DNA from: Zymoseptoria tritici IPO323
Lineage: Eukaryota > Ascomycota > Dothideomycetes > Mycosphaerellales > Mycosphaerellaceae
Length of the DNA stretch: 64,000 nucleotides
Direction of reading: 5' to 3'
NCBI RefSeq assembly: GCF_000219625.1
Contig: NC_018215.1
Span: 2,728,001-2,792,000, forward strand
Shown here: piece by piece, positions 55,146 through 64,000 of the stretch
How positions within the stretch are numbered: position 1 is the stretch's first letter
Layout: every line of letters begins with the position of its first letter
Position numbers and translations under genes: made by a program
The notes under the pieces: model-generated
The model's input: the letters and a program-made list of their open reading frames with translations, nothing else
Told to the model about the DNA's origin: nothing
The model's database searches: none

Positions 55146-55730
55146 ATCGAGTTCAACTTCCTGAAACCAGAAGATAGCAGGAGCTCCCCCTTCGCTTGCG
55201 ACACTGCTTAGACCCAGACGACGGACATGATAGTTCTCCCACGTACGAACTATACCAAGATCAGAAGACCAGCATGAGCTACCCCAGCGACGATCCTCCA
55301 TCCCGAAGAGCGGCCGTGAAAGCATTGACATCCGACATCGAGAAGCGAGGCGGCACAGCAGCGGCACAGCACCGATGACGCGGTCTTGAAGAGCATTTCC
55401 CGAGACCAGGAGACCAGGAGGATCGTTATCCTTGTTGGATCCTTCGACCCGGAGAGTGGCCGTGAAGCGACGCATGTCCAGCATCTAGAACCAGAGCGGC
55501 GGTATAGACCCACATCGACGATGACGCGGCCGAGAAGAGCATTTCCTGGAAGTAGGAGACTGGGATGGCGGATACCCTTGAGGAATCCTTCGAGATGGGT
55601 AAGGTGTGGACGTGCAGGATCTGGGTGGCGGCGCTGTATACAGCAGTGAAGACTCCTTTCGATGGCATGCTACCTGGAAGCAGGCGACCAGGACTTTCGA
55701 AATGTTTGAAACGAGGATCCGATTTCAGGA
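55146..55730. repeat. Degenerate 146-bp tandem repeat, three to four copies
   Basis: The landmark [A/G]ATCCT[C/T]C recurs at 55292, 55438 and 55584, exactly 146 bases apart. A weaker copy precedes it from about 55146. Shared words include GGCCGTGAA, CGATGACGCGG, GAAGAGCATTTCC and GGAGAC. Copies differ by many substitutions and small indels. No coding content is seen; the array ends about 135 bases before the first SnoaL gene. Confidence 0.6.
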
Positions 55731-55865
55731 CTGTCTACGAGAAGATGGAGTGCCAGAGTCAGAAGAATGGCGAAAGCTCGCAGCATAAAAGTCTGAGCAT
55801 CGCTCGCATTTTATGGCCAACATGTTTCATCATCCTCTCGCATAGACTGATCCGGCCCTCTCACA

Positions 55866-56428
55866 ATGGCTACCAACAACCACCTCTCAGATGTCGACTC
55901 CATCCGCAACGTGCTCGCAACCTACTGCATCGCCCTCGACACGAAGAGCTGGGAATTGCTGACTCGTGTCTTCACTCCCACCGTCCACGCGAACTACCCC
56001 TCCGCAGTCTTCGTCGGCGTCAAACCCATCGCAGAAGAGATGAAGTACAGGTCCGGCATCCGTTCAGCCCTTCCTGCTCAGATTTTGTCGACCAACTAAT
56101 GTGCCCTCTTTCGTATAGATTGGAGCATGTCGCATCGCAACATGCCCTGACCACGCAGACTATACTGCTCGCGGATGACGGCCAGAGGGCGAAAGTCAGG
56201 TCTTACTTCACGGCCACGCACTTCGGGCAGGGGAGGTGGATGGGCTGGAAGCAGGTTGTGTGGGGAGAGTTTGTGGATGACTTGGTGAAAGTCGATGCGT
56301 ATGGCATTGAGGGTGGAGCGCGAGAGGGCGAAGTTGGAAGGTGGAGAGTGAGGAGGAGGATTTGCAGGGTCGTGGGACAGGAGGGAGAAGAGAGGATCAT
56401 GGATGGGGATGTGGGAGGTCTGGAGTGA
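55866..56428 (+). CDS. SnoaL-like domain protein 1
   Basis: Exons 55866-56050 and 56119-56428 give 164 residues. The N-terminus DVDSIRNVLATYCIALDTKSWELLTRVFTP and later LEHVASQHALTTQTILLADDGQ with SYFTATHFGQGRW are the pattern of the SnoaL-like/NTF2-fold family (cyclases, dehydratases, scytalone-dehydratase relatives). Intron 56051-56118 (GTCCGG...TCGTATAG) ends in phase 2 and joins KYR-LEHV. The gene is a close tandem paralogue of the one at 56614: the first exon has the same length (185 bases) and the intron the same position. The substrate is unknown. Such proteins often act in polyketide or aromatic catabolism, but no such cluster is seen here. Confidence 0.82.
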
Positions 56429-56613
56429 TGGAGCCCAACGTTAGCCACCGAGATCGATCTCATGCGTGCGTCCGTCCATGACCCGGTGGAGTGGTACCGG
56501 AGTAGCATGGCGGATATGCACTGTCAACCCGTAGAAAGTCCGAAGTCCGAAGACGATCAGTAGCAATCGATCGAAGGCTTCTCTGTATCTTCTCCAGTTT
56601 CCTCTCCGTCAAC

Positions 56614-57168
56614 ATGTCTCTCCTAAACAGCCAGTCCAACCACGACTCCATCCGCAACACCCTCGCGACCTACTGCATCGCCCTCGACACCAAAGACTGG
56701 CCCTTACTCCACCAGGTCTTCACGCCTGATGTCGATGCCGAGTATCCATTTGCATCGTTGAAGGGCGTTGAGGCCGTGGCGACAGCTGTTGAGAAACGGT
56801 AATGCAGAAGCACTCCGTCTTTGACGGCGAGGGCTGATACAGATGTCGATAGGCTAGAACACGTCTCGACTCACCACGCTCTGACGACGCAATTCATCCG
56901 GCTTGGCGACGAGGGCCGGACGGCGAAGGCGATGACTTATTTTACTGGCGTGCATTTTGGAGAGGGGAAGTGGAAGGGGATGAAGGTTACCGCTTGGGGG
57001 AGGTATGTGGATGAGTTGGCTAAGGTTGAGGAGCCGGGGGAGGGTGAGATGGCGGGAGGCGAAGCGGAGGAAGGGGGAAAGGTTTGGAGGTGGTTGATCA
57101 CTAAGAGGGCATGTATATTCATGGGACGAGACGGGGAGGAGGGCGTGATGGCTGGAGAGGAAGGATGA
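56614..57168 (+). CDS. SnoaL-like domain protein 2 (tandem paralogue)
   Basis: Exons 56614-56798 and 56853-57168 give 166 residues. It shares with its neighbour SIRN[V/T]LATYCIALDTK, the VFTP segment, LEHV and HALTTQ, FTGVHFGEGKWKG and the W-x-R/E-[F/Y]V-D-[D/E]L ending of the fold (WGRYVDELAKVEE). The intron (GTAATG...GTCGATAG) is at the same codon position, so duplication followed the intron. The insert after the fold is Gly/Glu-rich (GEGEMAGGEAEEGGKVW). The gene ends about 95 bases before the stop of the convergent permease gene. Confidence 0.82.
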
Positions 57169-57262
57169 TTGCCGATGTGAAAGAGATTCAGAGGTACGTA
57201 GCAAATATCGCTATGCAGGTATATGATCAACGCCGGACGCTATGCGACGACATGCATTGGAA

Positions 57263-59024
57263 CTACCACACCCATCCGAGATACTTCTTCGTCGCCCCCG
57301 CAGGCCGCTCGACATCCACTTTATCCTGCTCCCTCAATCTCCCACTCCACATATCCATCGTGTCCGCCCTCGCTAACTTGGTCCGATGCCACAATTTCCA
57401 CCCGATAATCGGAACGATAAAGATGGGGATGCCGACGTAACTCGCCACGAAGTTCGACGTGCTCCAGTTGCCCTTCAAGAACACTGGGAAGCCCGCCACG
57501 AGAGTGATGATCACGCTACCGATGAACCCGAACCAGGCGGTGTAGGGTTGGAAGGGTCCTTTCCAGGGTAGACTGTCGCGGGAGATGTTTTGCGCTTTCA
57601 AGCCGCGGAAGAAGCGGATGTAGGTGAAGCACAGTGTCGCCCAGGCGATCAGACCTGCGACGGTGGAGAGGTTGAGGAGCCAGGCGAAAGCTTGCGATGC
57701 ACCGCCTGATCCGAGGGAGAGGTATGCGAGCGGTCCGAAGAGCCAGGATGTGAGGACCGCCACCCACGGCACGCCATTTTTCCAGGTCTTACCGAAGAAT
57801 TGGGGGAGCTGGCGATCAGTCGTCATGGCGAGGATGATACGGGCGCCGACCCAGCAGTAGGAGTTTCCGGCTGACCAAGCGGAGATGAGGATGCAGGCGT
57901 TGACGATGGAGGGTAAGGCGACGATTCCCGCTTCGTTGATGGCGATGACCCAGGGGGAGGATTTGGCGTTTCCGGTGCCGGAGACGAGGTCGGGGTTGCG
58001 GGGGTCAACGATTAGACCGATGAGCAGGGCGCCGAGGATGTAGAAGAATCCGATGCGGTAGGTGACAAGGGAGGCGGAGCGGGGAATGGCGCGGTGCGGG
58101 TTGACAGACTCGGCGGCGGAGATGACAACGGTTTCGATGCCGATGAAGGAGAAGGAGGCGTTGACGAAGGCACTCAGGAGGCCGAGGAAGTGGCCTGTCG
58201 AGCCGGTGATGTCGTTGTAATTGACCCATGGACCGGGATTATTCCAGTACCGGAAACCGATTGCTTCGCCATTTGGCGCGCCTCCCGCCGTGATGACTAT
58301 AGCGACGAACACGAGGCCAAGGAAGCAGAGGACTTTGATCGATCCCGCAATGACTTCGGATTCACCGAACCAGCGGACGTCCATGAGGTTGATGAAGAGG
58401 ATGAGAGCGAGGGACACGGTGATGACGACGGCTGGGGTAAGGGAAGTCCAGTAGGAAACGATAATGGCGGAGGCGGAGGCTTCGGAGGCGATGGCGATCG
58501 TGTAGCAGTAGCCGTAGGAGATGGCGAGGGAGAAGCCAACGGAGGGGTCGATGAAGCGGGTGGCCCAGTGGGGGAAGGAGCCGGCGGTGGGGAACTGTGG
58601 TGCGGTTAGATATGGGAATAGTAGGAGAGGACAAGGTGCTCGTACCAATGTGGCCAACTCGGCGATGCTTTGCATCACACACCAGAGGATTGCTCCGACG
58701 ATGAGGTACGCGAGGAGGAGACCTGCTGGACCGGCTTGGGCGTATGCTGAGCCTGTGCCGATGAAGAGACCCTACTCGTGTTGTCAGAGAAATGTTATGA
58801 GAATGAGGAGGACGGTCAGGTATACGCACGGTTCCAATCCCCGACGAAAACCCAATCATGGTAACCTGGTAGTCACGCAGTCTCCGTTGCGTCCCTCCAT
58901 GTCCGCCGACGTTGATCTGAGGTTCTTCAATAGTCCCATCATGATGCAAAGACTGAGCGTCCGAGTCGCTGCCAGGATGCAGTCCGCCAGCGTGCGACTT
59001 GGTCTGGGTAGAGTCGAAACCCAT
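57263..59024 (-). CDS. Fungal amino-acid permease (APC superfamily)
   Basis: Exons 59024-58830, 58771-58646 and 58594-57263 give 550 residues. Both introns begin GTGCGT and GTACGA and keep frame. The hydrophilic N-terminus (first about 50 residues) leads to VTMIGFSSGIGTGLFIGTGSAYAQAGPAG, the conserved APC start (consensus GxGxGTGLF), spanning the first intron. Twelve membrane segments follow, with FSFIGIETVVISAAESVNPHRAIP and the late block LNLSTVAGLIAWATLCFTYIRF, both typical of the yeast amino-acid permease family. It imports amino acids with protons across the plasma membrane. Substrate preference cannot be read from the sequence. The C-terminal tail ends KKYLGWVW. Confidence 0.93.
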
Positions 59025-62000
59025 CGTTGCGGCGTCTACCTAGACTGCAGTCGTGGTAGGTAAAGCAATTGAACGACAATGATGAAGTACGAAGAAGAGA
59101 CGCAAACCCACCGTTGCAAGGACGGACAGTAGCATATATCAACCCCATCATAATCCACTACACATATAACGGGCCGAAAGACCCCATCATCACGCGATAG
59201 GCCGTGTCTCTCCAATGTTGGGAAAAACATGGTCCCGATGAAGCGTTCGGATCAAAATCTTGACCAATTTTTCGCCGGTGGTCTAGCACGCCATTTTCGG
59301 GGTCTGAAGGCTTTGGTGCCGTGCTTTAGGGCTGAATGTTGGGAATGGAGGAACGATGGATGGACATGGGGTGCTACATGGGCGAGATGGTGTGCTTGGA
59401 TTCGTACGACCATTGCTGAGGGGGCAGATGGCGACTGTTGTCGATGATGAATGGTGTCGAGCGTGGTCTTGTGCTGCGAGGATTGTTTGATGGAGTTCGT
59501 CTGATGATGACAAGAAGTTGTGAGCCGGGCAGAGCCGCCGCCACGAAAGCTTCATGTTTGTTCTGGGCAGGTCCTCGTGGGGGCCATGTTCATTGTGCAT
59601 ATAGACTTGGAGACTTTGCTTGAAGTACAGAGCGTTCATGTCTCCCGTCGGAGCTGGTGTCAAAGAATCATTGGATACAAGTAGTGAGACCGAGATTCTG
59701 GACGGACTGAGACATTGTATATCGTGGTTCCGCAGGGATGCTCGAGCCTTGCTGCTTGAACGTGAAGCTCGCGATTGTTTAGTCAAACCAGGCTTGCTCT
59801 CAAGGTACGACGATGTTCACACTGTACGAACTGAGGGTTCAACGCATGAGCTCCAATCGTGTCATCGACAAACAGAACTTGAACGCGGCGATTGTGCCTG
59901 GCTTGAGGCTGACAGCCTAGACAAGGTATCCTGGCAGCAGCAGCCTTCATGGCATTGAAACTGACGTCAAGCAGTTCATGACATCCTGGCGGAAAGAGCC
60001 TCCGGATGGCGACTCAGTCTTTCAACAGCTGTCTACATCGCACTCGCTGCTCACCTCGTTCTCATTTCGCATCATTCCTTGCAACCGGACGGTCGAGACA
60101 AACGGAACGCACAAGCCAAAATTCCGGCACCGTGAACCTGGGGAAACGGTCAAAGTCATCGGCGCTGGTGAGTACATGATAAGGGACATATGCTCTTTTG
60201 GATGCGTAGCACGTTGTGTATGGCGAGAATTTCGGATCCATTGGTCAACTTGCTGAAGCAGAAGTATGGAATTCTGATGCTTGAGGAAGAAAGCTTCAGC
60301 GCAACCTAGGAGAGATATCACGAGCAGCTAAGGGAGCTCATTCCGGAGGACAGGGTGTTGTTCTTCGACGTCAGAGATGGGTGGGAGGCGATCTCCCGGT
60401 TCTGATGTACCTTGTCGGACTTGATCAGACGAGGTATGGCGCTGTTTGGGGTGTCGCTGGTTGGAGGAACTGCAGTTGATCTGCCTACGAATGGGAAGTT
60501 GGCAGCTCCGTCGACGATCGTACAATGTAGCTCGAGTCGGGCATCGGTAGCTTTTGGCCGATCATTGGCGGTCGTGGCTATTTTGATGCGTTACCGCGTA
60601 TTTGATGGTATGGTCCGCAGAACTGTGAAGTTAGCTCCGGTCGAGCAGACAATGTAGAGAGTACGTGCTGAGTACGCCGCGGAAATGAGCATCGCGGTAA
60701 AGCAATGGTAGTCGCCAGTTGCCTGAAAATCAATGCTTCTTGCTGGATGCACATGTATCCTGGACATATTGTTGTTGTTGTTAGGAGGATGTCCGGGAAC
60801 GAGGTCGAAACTCGAATGTCACTTCAAGCCCGGCTAACTTGAAGATCCGACTTGGCAAACCCGGTAGAACAACCCGGCCATGTGCGGCGCTGTGGGATCG
60901 CTCCTCGTGGACACTCCAGACCTTCGACGACAGCACAACACCTTGATCTCAATCGTGAAGCACCGCATCCTCTTTCCTCGTTGACGACACTCGACGACGA
61001 CATGAGACGATAACCTGGCTGGCTATCGAGAAACAGTGCCCGCGCCCAAGCCCGTCCGGCCGGGGCCCACTCACACCTCTTCCATCCACGGCGACATCCT
61101 CGCTCTCCGTCGACTACCTTCTTTTCTTCCACAACATCCAACACCCTCGCGATGCGAACGCATATCCCGAATGAGCGATCCATATCTAACTTGTGATGCT
61201 GTTGAATCTACGATGTGTTGAACACTCACCTCGGTCGATGCGGAGCCGACGGAAGGATGATCGGGTCCACGGTCGCAATGTCGCCAATACCGCATTTCCT
61301 GTCACCGCGATCGATACCAATTTGGCTTTTTCACCTCGTGGAAGAGACGTCTTTTGATACATATGGAGTGGCGTGAGTTCACCTGGAAAATACGGGAGCA
61401 TGTCTCGAGGCACGGGGGCATGAGGCGGAAGGCGGAAGGCGGTAGCGCACACGACAACAACGGCCTGAAATGCTGGCTACATGCATGTGAGGCTGCTGCA
61501 TCATGGACTTTGGGCAGCGTGGACACTGGAACGAGGCAGTCCATTCCGAGACACACCGAGGCCAATGGACCATGTGAGCCTCGATCACCCGACGGAGCTG
61601 AGGAGAACCCAAGGCGATATGCCGCGGGACAACACGGCTTCACGAAAGGCATCTCTCGACGTGAGGCAAGAAATAATTGTGGGAGAAGAGCGTCCTGGAT
61701 CTCGTGGACACTGTGGTAGCTCCGAACCGCCTGGCAAGGAGCATAGTCTGGACAAGAAGAGTCCTATGGTAGGTTGCAAATGCTCACCTCATCACAGTGG
61801 TAGGTTCCGAGGACGGCATGCATGACTGCGGTTGATGCGATCATGAAGAAGAGGCTCGTATCCATTTCCGTTTCCGTTTCCGCTTTGCTCTCAAAGCTGG
61901 GAGTAATTCACTCTGTCTTCTTTTCCTTGCAAGTTGCGAAACGTGGAGCATCGCTCAAGAAAAAAATTCCAGGCGCTGTGGTGCCGCATCAGCAAGCAGA

Positions 62001-63228
62001 CAGGAGGCCTGCCACTCTACTTCTCGAAAGCAGTGGACATCGGGAGCAGAAAGAGAGCGAAACTGGTATGCAGACCCGCGAGACACACGATTCACATTTC
62101 AATACTAAGCAGTGCTTCACAGATGAGTGCAACCGTGTGAGTGGCGAGGCCTCGTCTGGGAGGTCCGCTGAGAGATGGCACAACAGCTCCAGTTTTGTCA
62201 CTCCTGGACTCCCAGAAGAACCAGAATGCATGCCAGGAGCAAGCAGCCGCCAGGAAGAAAGACGCCAGACCATCAAGAGAACGCTCGGCAGCCCAAGTGA
62301 ATCTTTCTCCGGCCTTGCAACGACGTTTGGAAGCAGATTGCATGGCTCTCTTGGGAACTCGTGCATGACCTAGCACCAAGGAGCAGTCATCGCCCAAAAA
62401 TTGCATGGTGCCTATATACATACCTGCACCGCGTTCGACCCACGAGACGTAAGCGGGGTCCGTTGGGATCTATCTCGGCTCGAGCGATACGCTTGCGTCA
62501 GCTTGCGACCGTGGGTGGAGGCGCGCCACGGAACTTGAATTATCCGCCAAGACCCAACTCGTACACGCACGGAGAGACGGTATACTTGCCAGGACAACAG
62601 GGAAGCATTGCTGGAAGGCGACCTGAGCTGCCTCACCGCCCTACCACTGTTGCAGACAAAGACCTGCCGCCGTCGCACTCGCCGGATGTGCGGGTATTGC
62701 AGGCGCGCTAATTGGCTTGCCGGGGAAGTTGGCTTCAAGGCCCGCCAAGATCGGCCGGACAGCCAATGTGGACGACGACGATAAGAATTCCACGAGCAAA
62801 CACATATGAGGAGGATCAAGAAAGCACCGTGAAGCTCCTCGTGCAAGTCTCATATCAAAAGAGTCACTACCGGCAAAGTGTTTCGTCACTTGCGTCGGCG
62901 GAATCATCCAGCTTGAATTGAGAAAGCACGGACCACTTTTGCCGACCCATCAGGAAGATCCCCAGGCTTTCCATTTCTTCTTCCCTCAGCACCACCCGAT
63001 CTCGTCATCCCACTCCATCGACAACACCACCACCTCCCACCGAGACATCGCACCATACCCGCACCACCATCTACACCATCCATTGGCGTACTCCCTGCTA
63101 CCACACCGCCATCGTCAAACGCGCTCAGTCGCGCCAAAACATCCAGCGTCCACCGCGTCGCGATTGAGCTTCGTGCGCCCGAGCAGCTGCGACGTGTGAC
63201 TCTCTCCTACGACCTCTTCGACAGCACC
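59025..63228. other. Gene-poor stretch, about 4.2 kb, with one gene relic
   Basis: Many short overlapping frames but none with a known pattern except the relic at 60187-60405. The longest plus-strand frame (61822-62373, 183 codons) has no recognised features. A short TTTCCG-type repeat is near 61862-61880. The final 300 bases are the C-rich leader of the PWWP gene. Confidence 0.4.
60187..60405 (+). pseudogene. Relic of a fungal sulfotransferase-like gene
   Basis: One frame of 73 codons reads through VNLLKQKYGILMLEEESF, then ERYHEQLRELIPEDRVLFFDV-x-DGWEAISRF, interrupted by one TAG at 60307. The LR..IP..R.L.F.V.DGWE pattern resembles the C-terminal part of fungal P-loop sulfotransferase-like proteins, as far as I recall. 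Upstream parts cannot be joined. If correct, only a 3' fragment remains. It is tentative. Confidence 0.3.
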
Positions 63229-64000
63229 ATGGCAGACGAAGACACCACCGCTGCCGCGCCGGTCGACGCGCCTGCAGTAAGTCGACCCATCACGTCATGT
63301 GCAATCACGACCTCGTCGCTGACATCTGCCCAGCCAGCTGAGACCTCCACCGAGCCCGAGACGACCGAGGCGACGACCACGAATGGTGACGCCGCTGCGT
63401 CGAAAGAGCAAGAGACTGTCGCTACCGGACATGAGGCCACATCCGACCCTGCCACCGATGCTCCTGCGGCGGACGAGGCCGGTATTGCATCAGCCGAGCC
63501 CACACCTGCATCTACACCTGCGTCGGGCAGCAAGGACAAGAAGCGCAAGTCAACTGGTGGCGGCGTTCCCGAACACAAGGGCAAGAAGCTCAACAAGAAA
63601 AAGTCGATGCCGGACCTGAACCTCAACTGCAAGCCGGGTGAACATTACTGGGCGCGTCTGAAGGGATATTCACCATGGCCAGCTATCATCTGTGATGAGT
63701 CCATGCTGCCAGAGGCTCTTCTTGCATCTCGTCCAGTCAGCACCGCCCGCCCTGACGGCTCCATTCGTGAGGATTTCGAGGAAGGTGGCAAGAGCGTGAG
63801 AGAACGGACTTTCCCGATCATGTTCTTGTCCACCAATGAGTTGTGAGTGATGATGTGCTTCCTTGTGATGATCGACAGCCTGCTGACATTCTGATTCCCA
63901 GCCAATGGATGAACAACACCTTCTTGAAGCCACTCAACCCTGAAGACTGCAAGAACCCGAAAGGGAGGATGACCAAGGCTTTACTTGACGCTTACAGGAT
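63229..64000 (+). CDS. PWWP-domain chromatin protein (3' end beyond the window)
   Basis: Visible exons 63229-63276, 63334-63842 and 63902 onward, with the third running off the window. Introns are GTAAGT...GCCCAG and GTGAGT...TCCCAG; the join NEFQWMNNTFLKPLNPEDC is clean. The first about 80 residues are Ala/Thr/Glu-rich, followed by basic KDKKRKS and KGKKLNKKKS clusters (nuclear signals). The PWWP domain starts near residue 115 with GEHYWARLKGYSPWPAIICDE. PWWP domains bind methylated histone tails (H3K36) with DNA. A chromatin reader is likely; the exact fungal protein cannot be named from this part. The start is the first ATG after a C-rich leader, with MADEDTT. Confidence 0.88.

Noticed and set aside
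61822..62373. 183-codon plus-strand frame
   Set aside because: Longest in a 4-kb gap but without any recognisable motif; overlapping minus-strand frames.
1..64000. CRISPR arrays, operons, riboswitches, bacterial-type promoters
   Set aside because: None seen and not expected in a fungal nuclear genome; no regular spaced repeats of CRISPR type.

Overview
This is nuclear DNA of a filamentous ascomycete (Pezizomycotina), most likely a Dothideomycete. The genes have one to five introns of about 50-140 bases with GT..AG ends, alternate strands freely and form no operons. The gene set is fungal: mitochondrial MSH1, class-I myosin with a fungal SH3 tail, a JEN carboxylate transporter, a fungal rhodopsin-fold protein, a DUF3602 protein and a tRNA-Pro with an intron. 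Transposons carry RIP-type C-to-T damage. The order is inferred from style and gene content, not from a database match.

Left arm (1-4.4 kb): a DUF1746 (Dsc4-like) membrane protein, then two members of an unrecognised family that begin with a conserved LPDRT[K/R] motif at residues 11-16. A third member lies at 41.9 kb.

First transposon block (4.56-12.34 kb): a non-autonomous hAT element (8-bp target duplication TCTGCGAC, inverted ends CAGAGTGGTCAATATGA) split by a complete Ty3/Gypsy chromovirus (two 215-bp LTRs, 5-bp duplication ATCGG). The chromovirus is riddled with TAG and TAA codons. All 10 differences between its LTRs are C/T or G/A transitions.

Middle (13.5-31.6 kb): MSH1, a likely GPI-anchored secreted protein, a six-exon secreted SGNH hydrolase, an ankyrin protein, a PQ-loop-like membrane protein, a small cysteine-rich secreted protein and a JEN-type transporter, separated by long gene-poor stretches.

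Second transposon (32.2-35.5 kb): a complete but inactivated Mutator-like element with perfect 48-bp inverted repeats and a 9-bp duplication AGCAGCCGA.

Right arm (35.9-64 kb): myosin-I, a CmcJ/NvfI-family oxidoreductase, the third LPDRT gene, a secreted HEIAH protein, tRNA-Pro(CGG), a DUF3602 protein, a CBS-domain protein, a ZIP zinc transporter, a rhodopsin-fold protein, an MDR oxidoreductase, a decayed 146-bp tandem repeat, two tandem SnoaL-like genes, an amino-acid permease, about 4 kb with only a gene relic, and a PWWP-domain gene cut by the window end.

Most genes are unrelated housekeeping, transport and secreted functions. The themes are cell-surface transport (JEN, ZIP, APC, PQ-loop), secretion (four proteins) and local duplication (LPDRT family, SnoaL pair). 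Exon boundaries were placed by hand from splice signals and reading phase; all stated exon sums are multiples of three.
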